The translations under genes were made by a program, and so were the position numbers. A stretch of DNA of 64,000 bases from Plasmodium coatneyi (Eukaryota > Apicomplexa > Aconoidasida > Haemosporida > Plasmodiidae), in assembly GCF_001680005.1 (NCBI RefSeq), contig NC_033569.1, positions 744,001 through 808,000 of the forward strand. Direction: 5' to 3'. Every line of letters begins with the position of its first letter. Position 1 is the first letter of the stretch. The notes below the pieces were generated by a model, which worked only from the letters and a program-made list of their open reading frames with translations, was not told the DNA's origin and did not search any database. This document shows positions 10,898 to 22,628 of this stretch, piece by piece.

Positions 10898-11926
10898 ATG
10901 AAGCACATTTGGAGTTTTTCTCTTTTTATATTTTTCCTCAATTTTTATATGCTCCAGCATAGTGTTGTAAGGAATGAAATAAACAATGTGGAAAAACCTA
11001 ACCTTAGGATCGAGCATCCATCTCATGGCAAAAATAATGCTGATATGAACAACGGCGATGGTGACAATAACGGTGGTGACAACAACTCAGGGAATAACCC
11101 AAACGAGCAAAATGGAAATAATGAAGAAACAGGAAAAACGAATGAGGATGAAGCAGATCTGCCCATGGAAGCACAAAAGGAAAACGAAAAAAAGCAGATA
11201 GAAGAAATAATTGAAAAGGCAGAGTTATTCGCAGAAGAGGCAAAAATGTTAGCGGACTTGGCATCCGAAGCGTCTCAAAAGGTTATAACATTTTTGGGCA
11301 ACATGTCAGAGGGGAAAATAGCGTCAGAGTCGAAAATGGATGCCATTCTGACATCGAAAGACGCAGAAAGAGTAAAGGACGATGCTATGGAGGCTGCTAA
11401 GAGAGCTAAAGCGGCCAAAACTGTAACAGAGGCAAACAAAGCAATGGCTCAAGCGAAATATGCGAAAAATATAGCAGAACTGGCGGCAAAATTCGTAAAA
11501 AAATGTGCAATAGAAGCTCTGAAGGCTGGCGGGAAGAATTCTGAAGCTTCCGAGGTGGCCAAAATGGAAATCCCAATTCCGGTACAGTCCAAGCCGAAGA
11601 AGGAGTTGAAAGAACAGGACAAAAAGAAACAACCACCAGCTGTACCACGAAAACCTGAAGCAACGCCTCCCGCAAAAGAAGCGATTCCAGCGGGGAATGC
11701 AACAAAGACAAACGCAGCTCCGGCCGCCGTTCAACCCGCACCGAAAAGCAAGTCACATTCGCTCAACGAAGAAAAAAGCTTAAAGGAAGGATCCGCAGAG
11801 GCAGAGAAGGACCAAGAACAAGGACAGCAAGCTAAGTTTGAATGTCTTCAACAGAAAGAGATGAATGTATTTTACAATGTGGTGCAATTTTTTATATGTA
11901 AAATTAAGGCGCTTATCAAATTTTAG
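10898..11926 (+). CDS. Merozoite surface protein 3 family, short paralog
   Basis: Single-exon gene of 342 residues. The signal peptide MKHIWSFSLFIFFLNFYMLQ is followed by HSVVRNEINN and NLRIE, which parallels HQNNVVSNEI and NLRNG of the upstream paralog, so the two share an ancestral leader. Residues about 45-85 are an asparagine/glycine/aspartate low-complexity stretch. Residues about 95-210 form an alanine-rich heptad coiled coil. Then comes a proline/alanine/lysine linker (about 220-290) and a C-terminus ending FFICKIKALIKF. It lacks the acidic tail of the long paralog and carries cysteines near the coiled-coil end and in the C-terminus (FECLQQ, FFICK). The product is presumably secreted and peripheral on the merozoite, by family knowledge. 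I cannot assign an alpha/beta or numbered paralog name. Confidence 0.85.
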   Translation: MKHIWSFSLFIFFLNFYMLQHSVVRNEINNVEKPNLRIEHPSHGKNNADMNNGDGDNNGGDNNSGNNPNEQNGNNEETGKTNEDEADLPMEAQKENEKKQIEEIIEKAELFAEEAKMLADLASEASQKVITFLGNMSEGKIASESKMDAILTSKDAERVKDDAMEAAKRAKAAKTVTEANKAMAQAKYAKNIAELAAKFVKKCAIEALKAGGKNSEASEVAKMEIPIPVQSKPKKELKEQDKKKQPPAVPRKPEATPPAKEAIPAGNATKTNAAPAAVQPAPKSKSHSLNEEKSLKEGSAEAEKDQEQGQQAKFECLQQKEMNVFYNVVQFFICKIKALIKF

Positions 11927-12243
11927 CAATTCTGGTAAGTTAACTCCCCCGTTGGTGAAAGGAAAAGGCTGAACGTACCATGGTGAGGTGCCGTCCCCGC
12001 CAAAATGAAGAAATAATGAGAAAAAAAAAAAAAATCAATTACTTTGCCAATTTTTAAAAGCTATAATCGAAAAAATTCGCAAATGAAAAACATTTTTTTT
12101 TTTTTTTTTTTTCTTTTGTTATAAATGTGGTGTCCCTCGCGCCGTGTTAATACGGGACAATTGACAAAAAAGGGGGGAACACAAAAAACAGACACGCGGT
12201 ACGCTCCTCATGGGGTGACTTCTTACACCCCGGGTGAGTCTCC
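11927..12243. other. Short convergent gap
   Basis: A 317-base gap between the convergent short MSP3 gene and PWP1. It contains an A run near 12018-12033 and a T run near 12092-12112, and nothing that looks coding. Confidence 0.6.
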
Positions 12244-13991
12244 TCACAGGTTGAAATATTCACGTAACTCCGTGCACGACTTCAAATCCCAATCGTAGAG
12301 CTTCTCACACCCGAAAAATATGACATTGGGCCAATCTTCGTTGTCCTTCATGCAGTAAAGGTTCTGCGGGGGGGAATGCAAATGAGAGGGGTATAGCGCA
12401 GATGAATGTAAACAGCGTGGGTATAGAACAGTTTATTTAAAACGGCAGGGGTATAGCACAGTTTATTGCAAATTTACCCTCCCCCGCTCGGCAATCTTAC
12501 CCTTTTAAGGTTCTTCGTGTATACACACGTAGGCCCCTCCTCCCCGAAGGTGCCAAAGTCGTAGGCCTTCACCATCCCGTCTTCGGACCCTGCGAGGGTC
12601 AAATTTGGGTAATGCGTGCTAACCAGCGAAATGCATGAATTGGAGAAGGCCTTAAACCTAACTGTGTTGTTGTGTGAAAAGCTGGAAGACGGATCCGTAA
12701 CGTAACGTATATCTATCTTATTCACATATCCATCAACGTCGGATAAGAAAATTTCCTTCTCATTGAATTTGTTCCAAGTGGTCGATTCGGGGGTACTGTC
12801 CAAAGGTATGTTTAACCCAACTGTATCTTTTCTTATGTCATAAATTTTTAAAGTTTTGTCTGATGAGGTTGAAAGGAGAATACTACTTTCCTTCGCGTGG
12901 AAGGAAACATTGTTAATTTTTTTTTTGTGAAAATTAAAGGTATGTAGGTAGGTTAGGTTGGACAGATCCCACAATTTAATGGAACAATCCTTCGACCCGC
13001 TACACATCAAATTGGGAATTAGCTTCGACGAGTTAAGACACGTGACGCATTCGGTGTGGCCCTGCAGGTTGTCTTTGCTCTGCTTCCTTTTTTGACCCAC
13101 AATCGCCTCTTCGCACGTTCCCTGGGGTGTTTCCCCCTTTGAATTGGCTGTTTCTCCTGCTGCTTTGTCCTTCTTGCGCCTTTTTTTGCGTTTTTCCCCA
13201 CGCGTGGCACTGTCTTTGCCGCCCAAATAACTGAGCGCCTCCAGCGTGTCAATCTTGTTAATGTCCCACAGTCCAATTTCCTTCTTCATGGTACCAACGG
13301 CTACGATGTTCTTCCCCCGGTAGTAAGACTCTCCTCCTATGACCTCCAAGCATAAGGGGTAATCGTCTATAATAACGTCGTCATAAATGTTAAAAATATC
13401 CTCATCATAATTAACTACGTGAATTTCCAACGTACCAATGTCACTGTATATTTTTCCATTCAAAGTTAACGCATCGGCGTCTTCTATACTTAGCTCATCC
13501 TCGAAAAGGTACTTCTTCTCCTCCTCTATGAGGTTGTCTTCTTTTATTATCTTTTCGTTTTCCCTTTCGTCGTTAAAAACGTTTTGTAGTGCATCGTAGG
13601 AGTCTGCTTCGTCTCTCTGTTTCTTTCGTTTTCGTTTTTCGCAGTGGTCACTTTCGCTAGATGCGTCCTCTTCGCTGCATAATTGGAAAAGGGAAAATTT
13701 ATTACCGTTACGAGGGCACATGGATTGAATGCGAATCGTGCACTAATACAAAGTAACTGCACATAAGCATGTATACTGTTGGTCATTACAACGGTGTCGT
13801 TACGTATCTTACGTGAGTTGATCAATTTGCCGACCAGCGGGCTTCTTCTTATCCCTGGACAAAAAAGCTATGCAGCTCACAATGTCACTTGGTTTCTTCG
13901 CAGATTTTCCATTTTTTTTTACTTTCTTTTTTTTGCCTTTTTTAGGGGGCCCCTCGACTATATTTTCTTCCTCGTCCTGTTGTTCGCCCAT
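12244..13991 (-). CDS. PWP1: PWP1-like WD40 protein, three exons
   Basis: The coding sequence joins 13813-13991, 12501-13674 and 12244-12363 on the minus strand, 490 residues. Phases agree at both introns (phase 2 at the GTAAGA donor after exon 1; phase 0 at the last). The N-terminus has a basic KKGKKKKVKKNGK stretch followed by DIVSCIAFLSR. The PWP1 signature is DALTLNGKIYSDIGTLEIHV, then YPLCLEV and NIVAVGTMKKEIGLWDI, which match the conserved opening of yeast and human PWP1. WD repeats follow: HTECVTCLNSS...SGSKDCSIKLWDL, HKKKINNVSFH...SSDKTLKIYDI and AGSEDGMVKAYDF. A lysine/arginine-rich insertion interrupts the first repeats. PWP1 acts in the nucleolus in rRNA transcription and large-subunit assembly. 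The last 39 residues come from the small third exon. Confidence 0.92.
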
Positions 13992-16393
13992 TTTGGACAG
14001 CTTCAGGGGTATAGACTGGTTAGAAACTGGATAGCGACTGGGTATATCCCACGGTCACGTTTGTGCAGCGCTGTAAACAGGACGGCACGTATATCTGACA
14101 CTTGGGAAGGGGGTCTTCCCTACTATGGCGCTTTACAAAAAGGCAGCATTCACCCTTCGGATAATACCCCCTCCTACCTTACTGTGCGCCACGTAAATTT
14201 AAAAAAAAAATGGAAAATGGAAAAGTCTGCTCTGAAAGAAAGTGTTCCATGCGTTGTATAAATACTGCTCTACAAAATCACAGCCTTCGATATTTGGCCA
14301 TTTTGTAGGAGAGATTTCTGAGGATGTTAAAATTTATGATGTTTTTTGTGGCGAAACGTTTTTCGCTTCTTCTTGGCAAATGACCTGGAAAAGAACTGTT
14401 GTGGTCGGTAAATTCTTTCGCCCAAAGGGACGCGCCTTAAGTATTTGCAATAAAATAAAAGCGTTGCGCTCCCGTCCAGTACGTTCCCCACGGGCTCTTC
14501 TATGCCAATTTAATCCTCCATAAAAAAAAAATGTAGATCCATTCGTTTTATCTTTTTTTTTTTTTTTTTTTTGCAATTTCCACGTTGGAATTCTACGCAG
14601 GCGTGATGCGGTTGCTTGGGTCCGTAGTCCCCTTAGCAACGTTTTTTTTTTTTTTTTTCTGTTCTTTGCGAACCGTGTCGTCGCTGACCAGGGTAAAAAT
14701 TAAAACAAACTTTAGAACATTTTTGCGAATACGCAGAGTGGGTCATTTTGCGAAAAAGGCGTTCATTCAGCGGGACCTTCACCAACTGGTCATTTGTATT
14801 CACTCACCGAAAAGGGGTTGGCATAATATACATATGTGACGGAAATATATGTGAATAGCTATACATGTAGTGTTGTAGCTGCTTCTTTTTTTTACATACC
14901 CCCCCGTGTATATAATTTGAACAGCTTTATATTTACGCCATGCGTATATTTATGTTTATTTTAGCTAGCCAAAAAGGGAACGTAAATTAAGGGGGATTTT
15001 CAGTTCCGCCATCCTGTGAATTATGCTTGTATAGTATGTATAGTATGTATAGCATGTTTTTTTCTTTCTCCTTCCATTACGACATCGTGCGGAACAGAAG
15101 AGACGACCGATCGGCCTTTTACCACTTCACCTGTTCACCCTCGCTGTTGCCGAAGGGACAGCTTTGCTACACATAGGCATAGCATGCGGTAGGCTGGCAT
15201 ATGAGCCTTCCCATCCGGGGGCACCAGTATCCGTGCCTTTTGCCATTTCGTTGTGAAGCCGCACCTACTCAGTGGGGTGTTACCCTGTTGAGGCAGTGTC
15301 CCTGTGTATGGCACCGTTCTGCCAACGTGTTTTTTTCAATTGCATTTTGTTGCCATGTTATCTAGCTTGGTCATGCATCGAGCGCCTTCGTATCTATGCA
15401 TTCATGTGTGTAGGTATATATGTACTCACATAAGTGCTAATTCTTATGTGGCCATTCCTTACCCCCCCACTGACGTGCGTCCCGCCGCACATACACCTAT
15501 ACGTATATAACCAAGCTGGCCACGTCCATTCAGGCCTTTTCGAGCCTCCCCTCGGGCGAGTTTATTATTTATCGATGTTTGTGTAAGTTCCTTTTGAACG
15601 CGTGGAATACGCTTGACGGGGAGGGGTACATTCGTTTCATCGCCTTTGCTTCGACGCGTCCAAGAGCCCAATAGGCATATCTCTGTGGGAACCATTTCCC
15701 TGTACGCAAAAAAACCTCCGCTGCGTAAAAAAATAAAAAAAATACTCTCTCAATCTACATGTTTTGGCACATCCTTTTGTGCTACTCCCTTTTATCACAA
15801 ATTATTTTTTTCACAAAATTGCCATTCCGTCGAATCATACGTACACATAAAAGCGTATGCATAAATGTATATGAAATGTGAATTGTAATTTTTTTTTTTT
15901 TTTTTTTTTTTTTTTGTTCATAATTTTTTTATTCCCCCCCCGTTTGCACATGCGCAATTTTAGCCATTTTTGTTAACCCGCTTAAATTAAATACTCCAAT
16001 CTCCATGAGCAGCGAAAAAGTGAAGATTTTCGTTTGCTTATCCCTTGGCAGAATGCCCTGTTTCGTGTGTCATTCCGTTTATGTGTGAATAACGCGAAGG
16101 GAGGGAAAAGAGCAGCGTATTGGAAGCCGCATTGAAGCAGCTCCAGCGGGGGGGGAAGGTACATACAGGAGGTGACCGTACCACTACATCAGCTGACTGG
16201 CTCGATATTGCAGCTACTTGTTGCATCGCGTTGGTAGTTTCTGCGCATATACACATCCTAACTCTTCAAAAAAATAGAGAGATATGACTTAACACTGGGT
16301 GCATGGATCGTCCAGTGGAGAATGCACTACCCTCCGATCGCGTAACCACCTGTTCGTGAATTCACTTTGCCAATTTCCCCCCGAGTGCACAAA
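13992..16393. other. Divergent intergenic region, PWP1 / nucleoporin
   Basis: About 2.4 kb between the start codons of two divergent genes, so it should hold both promoters and 5' untranslated regions. It contains T runs near 14551-14572, 14641-14659 and 15889-15915 and a GCTAGCC motif at 14964-14970. Open frames inside are short and unsupported. I see no gene. Confidence 0.5.
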
Positions 16394-19300
16394 ATGGACG
16401 GGTTTGATGAAACAAAAATGAAACAGCTGCAGCTGTTGAAGGAAAGAATGAAGATTGCCAAGGCGCAGAAAGTGGAAGAAGTGAAAAATAATGAAGACGT
16501 CTTCTCCCTCTCGCATGACGTAAAAAATGTAAGGTCATTCGAAACACAAGATATCAGATTTAATAAAATAGGAAAAAAAATATTCGATGTTTTTACTCCT
16601 AATAAGAAAGTCACACACATTAAGGGGACGAATAGTAGGTTCCCTTTTCAGCAAGCCAAAAGTGGAAATACTAACTTCCCTTTTAAGACAAAAAATGGGC
16701 TGATCAAATTGGCAAACGAGTCCAGTGCGTTTGATACGCCACTAACATTTGAAGAAGTGATGCGAAGAAAAAATGAGAAGAAAAAACGCGAACTGGAGAA
16801 AAGTGGGCAGAATGGCATGGTAGACGACATACTGAATAATGTAAGGCAGTTTAATGTTAGTGAAGATAAAAACGAGTTGGGCCTCCCTCAGGGGATGCAT
16901 GGCCCCTACGAGGAGGATCAACCCGACCAGGTCAATCATGGTAGTCACGCTGGAAGCGCCGATGCGTACGGTGACATCTACAGTGGTAGCCCCCTGAGGC
17001 AACTACAAGAAACAAATGACATGAACAACTACAACGATGCAGGTGGACTCCACCAAAGCAAACTGCACGACAAAGCCACGAACAACGAACAAGCTGTAAG
17101 TGGATACGCTACCGAAAACAATCATCCAATCAATGGAAGCCTCTCTAATAACACCAGTTCGTTTGGCATGGATGTCGTGAGGAAGAACCCGTCCCTTCCT
17201 CATGGTATGAATTCTTTCAATAATTATTTCTCCCACCAGGTGGGTAAAGGTCAGGACGATGCACAAAACGGTGCAGATTTGAACAGGACATCCCCTGAAG
17301 GTGTTAACAATGTGAACGCTCCTCTGAGCGAGAGCTTCCCAGGTACCTCCAGTGGAAGTGGATTGGGCAGTCTGTTTGGCAGCAATAGAAACCTAACCAA
17401 ATCTAGTGGTAGTAACATTTTTGGGTGCAGTCTATCCAAGTTAAATCAGTCGTCCATTTTTAACCAAACGGTTAGCATGACGAGTTCAGATCAAGGCCCA
17501 AGTGTCAGTATACACAAGGGGGATCATGTCAATCTGACTCCCTCTGCTAGTAGTGCAGGCAAGGGGGATATCGGCGGGGAGAGCACCCACAGATTATTTC
17601 AAGGAAGTGGAAATAGCACTCTCGGAGCAAGTAACATTTTCGGCACGCATAATGCGCCGGTTGGAAGTAGTCAGCAACCTGTTGCAAATAGCTCTCTTCT
17701 CCCCCCATCCCCGAACAAAAGTATCGAAGCGAGTTCCCTATTCTCCCGCAACGATGCAAACAACATGGGCAGTCTCTTTAACAACTCATTCAGTGGTAAT
17801 AATTTGAACAGCACACGGAACGCGCCAGATGGGGCAGGCAAAAGTGGCCTCTTCAACAACACCAGTGATAGCAGCGGGGGCAACATTTTTGGGAAATCGA
17901 AAAACAATGTTAACCTGTTTAGTGGGAGTATCTTCGGGAAGTCCAGCAGCGGCACCACCAACTTGTTTGGAACTGCACCTAGCGAGAAGAACCCATTTGG
18001 GAGCGCCGCTAAGGAGCAGAACCCACTTGGTAACGCTGCTAAGGAGCAGAATCTACATGCGGATACTACCATCGAAAAGGCAAATAGCGGAAAAGGCATT
18101 TTCGGGAACGTCCCTGGTAGCAGCAAACCCTTCGGAAGTCCCCCCAGCGGAAGTAACATTTTTGGAACCCCCGCAAATGCCACTAGTAATCTTTTTGGTA
18201 AACCGTCCGGAGGAACCAACCTCTTTAACAAAAGCGCTGCTGCTAGCAACGCGAACCAGTTCGGCAACGCGAACAGCATTTTTGGGAAGCCCCTCGTGGG
18301 TAGCAACATTTTCGGTGTGAGCAACTCCGTGAATAACGAGGGTGCCAATATTCCTGCTGTTGGCAGTGTCAACGGAGGGAGCACCCCCGACAGTAGGTAC
18401 AACCCACCTGGTGAAAGCCTCCTGAATACAAGCAACAAGTTATTAAGTGACTGTCCCACCAGCACGAACAGTGTGACCCGTCCGTATAGCAGCACAAACC
18501 GCTTTGGCCTCCCAAGCAGCGTCGGAAGTGTTGTCACCGCTCCGTCCCAAGGGTACCTCCCTAAAGTCACAAGAGGGGTGCAAAACAACAGTGACGTCAA
18601 CGAAAGAGTTATGAAGTTTAGGAACACCCTGTCGAGTATTAAGAGTAAGAGGTCTGGAGATGCGAACGAACAGATCACACCGAGCAGTGGGGATAAGGAA
18701 GCTCAAGTGGATCAAACGGGTGAGGGGGATATCCCCGCTATGGGTGAACAACCCCCTGGAGAGGATTCACGTGGGGTGGAAAAGAATCACGCAGAGAAGC
18801 AATCAGAACAATTGCAGCGCCAGAATCTGGATCAAGGAGGTAGTAATAAAGACGTGGTTGCTGAGTCAACATGTGATAACCACAGCGGCGAATCAGCCAA
18901 AGGAAGTCACGACAATGATAAGGAGGAAGGCACAAATATCCGAAAAACTTTTTCAAGTTATTTTAACACGTTCATTCCGTCGATATTTTCAAGCCCTAAT
19001 AAGCAGGCCCCAAAAGATGAGTACCCCAAGGGGGATACTTCAAATGGGGAGGTGAAGAAAACCAACGTGGAGGTGAATCAAAATTCCCATGTCAGTCCAC
19101 TTGGTAACGATACATTGGAGGGGGACAACCTCGATACAAATCCTCTCTGTCGTGACAAGGAGGGAGAGATGAAGACATTCTTTAGTGCCACCCCTTTGAG
19201 GGACCCACCGGATGGCGGCAACACGGTGACAAGCAATCAGGACAGTGTTTTATTAAATGGTGAAAAAGTAAATGAACCTCCACATTTGGATCCGTTCGTC

Positions 19301-21409
19301 ACATCTGATAAACCAAATAGTAGTAACCATGAGACACCCAGTCACGTAATAGGAGAACCTGAGCAGATGCACAAGAAGAAGACGCCCGAAGGGATAAATC
19401 TCCCATTGGGCGTTAATCAAAACGGTATAGTGAACCCACTCAGTGATAAGAATAATAAAATGGGCAGTTTATTCCATCATGTGGGTAGTGTCCCAAGTAG
19501 TAGGACCCACCCAGAGATGGAAGGCAAAATGAACCCTACGGGGGGAATTCCCTTTTCCAACGTAAATGTTGGACGAAGTGCAGGTGAGGTAACCCCGCCC
19601 ACCTTGGACGAGAAATCGAGTAGGAGCTACCCCTTGGGTAGTGCCGATGAACCCCGGGACATCTTTCAGAAGGACCCAAGTCACAACGACCTGATCGAAG
19701 TGGCCAATGCAGACAGCATAGAAAGTAAAGAGGACCTCGAAAAAATGAACCAAATATATAAAAACATAAATTGCATAAACAAAAATATTAACTATATTAA
19801 CAAGTACGTTCCGTCTACCATCGAAGATGTGGACAATTATTTGCAGGCGAATATCACCTCGGTGCAAAATTACGACGCCTTGTCTGATGCAAACCGGACG
19901 TGTCTAGAAAAACTGAACGCACAGAGTAGTTCCGCACAGTCTAATAAGGAATTGAAAAATATGATAAACGTTTTGAATAAGCAAGTTAGTAGAGTTGATG
20001 GATCCTCTACGGGGGAAGACAACAGGTCAGTACCAACTGGCAAGGTGAAGGGATCACTCTTTTGTAATCCCTTTAATAGGGGTAACCAGGTGGATGTGAC
20101 ACATAACACGAAAGGAGGAGTGATGGCTTCCGCGCCAGACGGAGGAACTTCCAAGTGTTACCCCATTTTTAACGCCACAGGGAAACACACCCCTGGTGGC
20201 AATTTTGTAAACACGAATAAGCTGACCCCCGGAGAAAAATTAAAATTAATAAATGAAACTTCGAAAGAAATTGCATCAAATGAAGAATCCGATGCGGAGG
20301 AGAAAATACCTGAACATGTTCAGAAAATTATGGAAAGAAGAGAATATTTTAAAACGAAAAATAAGTTAACAAATAGTGGTTCAAATAAAAGCATCGGAAT
20401 GAAGAAAATTAAACCGTTTGTCCCATCAGAGTGTAGTGAATCTTTTAGAAATACTTTTTACACAAATGAAAATAGCAAAAATAAGAATAATGTTTTTTCG
20501 CTACAAAATTTAAGCAATATGAATATATTAAGCCCCAACAAGGGGAATACTATCGGTGCTGCCGCTGGAGGTAGTTATCCAAAAGTGGATGATCGCAGCG
20601 CCATTTTTAAGGACTCCCCAGTGGAGCAGCAAAACAGGAACGAAAAGCACACACTTAGCAGCTGTGAGAATTTTTTTACACATAAAAATAAGCCACCTTC
20701 GTCGAGTAACACCGTGATGGATTTCACCTTTTCGAGTGAAAATGCACAGGATGGTTATAACCCCTTCACGCCGACCAAAAGTTTTAACAGTGCAGTTAAT
20801 TCGGGCGAAGTAACCAGCAGGATGAATGGCGTTGATCGAGGAGACGAGTTGAAACCATCAGGAGAATCTCTCATCAGGATGGAAGAAGAGCTAAACAGAC
20901 AAACCGATTTTATTTCGAATATCTACACAAGTTTAGGGAAAAATAATTTTATTTACGATAACAGTGGGGGGATGGACACCTCGGTTGATAAGCAGACCGG
21001 TGACCACACCAACACGGATGATGCCCCATTCAGGAAGAGAAGCCTGGACAGCATCAGCCGCGTCCACGACGAGAATGATGACCTACGTGAGGATGAATCA
21101 AACACGTTCGATAACGTCGAAAAGGGAAATGACGACGATCCCACGTGTGCACAGAAGAAAAAAAGAAAATTTTCTCCCAATGGAATGAACGCAGAACTGG
21201 TTCCAAAGGAAAACAGATGCATTGACATATCCAACTGTGTTAAAGAAATTAGGGACTCCACGACCTTGGCGGACATTTCGACCAACTTGAGCAAGTACAC
21301 CGTGGAAAGCGAACGAATTTTGTGTGACATAATTAACGACACTTTTAAGATGTCGCTGAAGATTTCTTCGCTGAGCGATTTACCCTTTCTGTTCGAGGAC
21401 TTTCCCTGA
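16394..21409 (+). CDS. FG-repeat nucleoporin
   Basis: Single-exon gene of 1671 residues. The start is the ATG at 16394 in an AAAATGG context; nine codons upstream are open but begin with no ATG. The region of about residues 315-710 holds roughly 15 FG dipeptides in forms such as GSLFGS, GSNIFG, GSIFGK, TNLFG, NPFG and GKPFGS, separated by S, N, G and T rich spacers, the classic nuclear pore barrier type. An asparagine-, serine- and acid-rich region follows. A possible helical stretch lies near residues 1120-1190 (KNINCINKNINYINKYV), and a more ordered C-terminal end reads NLSKYTVESERILCDIIND. I recognise no autoproteolytic Nup98 domain. Which Plasmodium Nup this is I cannot say. It should sit at the nuclear pore and bind transport receptors through the FG motifs. 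Confidence 0.88.
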   Translation: MDGFDETKMKQLQLLKERMKIAKAQKVEEVKNNEDVFSLSHDVKNVRSFETQDIRFNKIGKKIFDVFTPNKKVTHIKGTNSRFPFQQAKSGNTNFPFKTKNGLIKLANESSAFDTPLTFEEVMRRKNEKKKRELEKSGQNGMVDDILNNVRQFNVSEDKNELGLPQGMHGPYEEDQPDQVNHGSHAGSADAYGDIYSGSPLRQLQETNDMNNYNDAGGLHQSKLHDKATNNEQAVSGYATENNHPINGSLSNNTSSFGMDVVRKNPSLPHGMNSFNNYFSHQVGKGQDDAQNGADLNRTSPEGVNNVNAPLSESFPGTSSGSGLGSLFGSNRNLTKSSGSNIFGCSLSKLNQSSIFNQTVSMTSSDQGPSVSIHKGDHVNLTPSASSAGKGDIGGESTHRLFQGSGNSTLGASNIFGTHNAPVGSSQQPVANSSLLPPSPNKSIEASSLFSRNDANNMGSLFNNSFSGNNLNSTRNAPDGAGKSGLFNNTSDSSGGNIFGKSKNNVNLFSGSIFGKSSSGTTNLFGTAPSEKNPFGSAAKEQNPLGNAAKEQNLHADTTIEKANSGKGIFGNVPGSSKPFGSPPSGSNIFGTPANATSNLFGKPSGGTNLFNKSAAASNANQFGNANSIFGKPLVGSNIFGVSNSVNNEGANIPAVGSVNGGSTPDSRYNPPGESLLNTSNKLLSDCPTSTNSVTRPYSSTNRFGLPSSVGSVVTAPSQGYLPKVTRGVQNNSDVNERVMKFRNTLSSIKSKRSGDANEQITPSSGDKEAQVDQTGEGDIPAMGEQPPGEDSRGVEKNHAEKQSEQLQRQNLDQGGSNKDVVAESTCDNHSGESAKGSHDNDKEEGTNIRKTFSSYFNTFIPSIFSSPNKQAPKDEYPKGDTSNGEVKKTNVEVNQNSHVSPLGNDTLEGDNLDTNPLCRDKEGEMKTFFSATPLRDPPDGGNTVTSNQDSVLLNGEKVNEPPHLDPFVTSDKPNSSNHETPSHVIGEPEQMHKKKTPEGINLPLGVNQNGIVNPLSDKNNKMGSLFHHVGSVPSSRTHPEMEGKMNPTGGIPFSNVNVGRSAGEVTPPTLDEKSSRSYPLGSADEPRDIFQKDPSHNDLIEVANADSIESKEDLEKMNQIYKNINCINKNINYINKYVPSTIEDVDNYLQANITSVQNYDALSDANRTCLEKLNAQSSSAQSNKELKNMINVLNKQVSRVDGSSTGEDNRSVPTGKVKGSLFCNPFNRGNQVDVTHNTKGGVMASAPDGGTSKCYPIFNATGKHTPGGNFVNTNKLTPGEKLKLINETSKEIASNEESDAEEKIPEHVQKIMERREYFKTKNKLTNSGSNKSIGMKKIKPFVPSECSESFRNTFYTNENSKNKNNVFSLQNLSNMNILSPNKGNTIGAAAGGSYPKVDDRSAIFKDSPVEQQNRNEKHTLSSCENFFTHKNKPPSSSNTVMDFTFSSENAQDGYNPFTPTKSFNSAVNSGEVTSRMNGVDRGDELKPSGESLIRMEEELNRQTDFISNIYTSLGKNNFIYDNSGGMDTSVDKQTGDHTNTDDAPFRKRSLDSISRVHDENDDLREDESNTFDNVEKGNDDDPTCAQKKKRKFSPNGMNAELVPKENRCIDISNCVKEIRDSTTLADISTNLSKYTVESERILCDIINDTFKMSLKISSLSDLPFLFEDFP

Positions 21410-22628
21410 TGCGGTGGAGTGGCACTGGTGCAGCGGGGGCAGGAAGGAAAAAGGGAAAAAAACAATGGCCGATTTGTTCAGTAACAAAGTTTACCTGAGG
21501 GGAACTTGCCCCCATTGTGGATACAAATTCGTCCTATGCACACGTGCAACGTTTTTATTTCCCTTTTATTTTGTTTGAAAGAATGCACACATGTCGATAT
21601 GCTTTTTTTTTTCTCCCTTTTTAACTGTTAAAAAAATGTACGAGCAAATCGGCTTGGCACTCATATTGTTTGTTTGAATATTTCATTTTTAATAACCCCG
21701 TGTCATGTGCAAACACCCGCCCGCATCGCTCTATGTAGGCGATCGCACAGAACGATCACACTGTACGACCATGTGGTACCGCTCCTTTATGCGCGTGCCC
21801 AGTTTAACCATCATTTGGAGAATTAAAACGAATCCTTAACAGTGTATAGCTGGTCAGATCACTCGTTGGAGCGCATCCTCCTGTTTGTATCCAACCCGCG
21901 GTGAACTGCATAGGAAGTACCTTCCAACGATTTAATTCTAAAAAATGAATGGCTAGCTGGGAACACTTTTCGCGAGAAATGTTATGACCGTTCATAATAT
22001 TTTCCCCTTTTTGTGCACTTTTTTTTTTTTTTTTTTTTTCTCTATCTGGCTAGCCAAAACAGGTTTAGCTTGAAAATTTAACATATGACACGCATTTCTG
22101 TCTACACATGGAATATGCATATAGGTGGGTCTTGTCTTTATTTCTTTTCCAAAATTAATCTTGTAAAAGAAATTGCGATATTATAAAAAAAAACTTAACA
22201 GAAAACATGACAACAATCAGACATGAACATGAGACATGAATGGTGGGCACTCTGTTACCTTCACAGAAGTCTTTTAAAAAGTGGAAATTAAAAAGGGTGA
22301 AAAAAAGGACAAGACAAAGGGAAAGGGCAGATTTAAATATATAATCATTCATCTGTGAAAAAATTTAACTGTAATAACACCTGTGGAAATTTAATTGTAA
22401 TAACGCCTGTGCAAATTTAAAGTATAGTCGCTACGCGCGGCGTTAAAACGTTTCCATTTTGTCAAACACGCGCAATGCTACATTTCACGCTTCATTCGGC
22501 ACATGCCGTCATGCAGGTTAAACGACTCCACTCACGTGTGAGAGCACAATTGTTCACATACGTTTCGTGATGCACACGATTCGTTCAATGATCTTTTCCC
22601 ATCGATGCACTAACTTCCAAGTTGAGCG
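21410..22628. other. Convergent intergenic region
   Basis: About 1.2 kb between the convergent nucleoporin and metallo-hydrolase genes. It has a T run near 22020-22039 directly followed by a GGCTAGCCAAAA motif (22048-22059), and another GGCTAGCTGG at 21951-21960. Near 22371-22423 a short CTGT(G)(G/C)AAATTTAA unit recurs. No gene seen. Confidence 0.5.
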
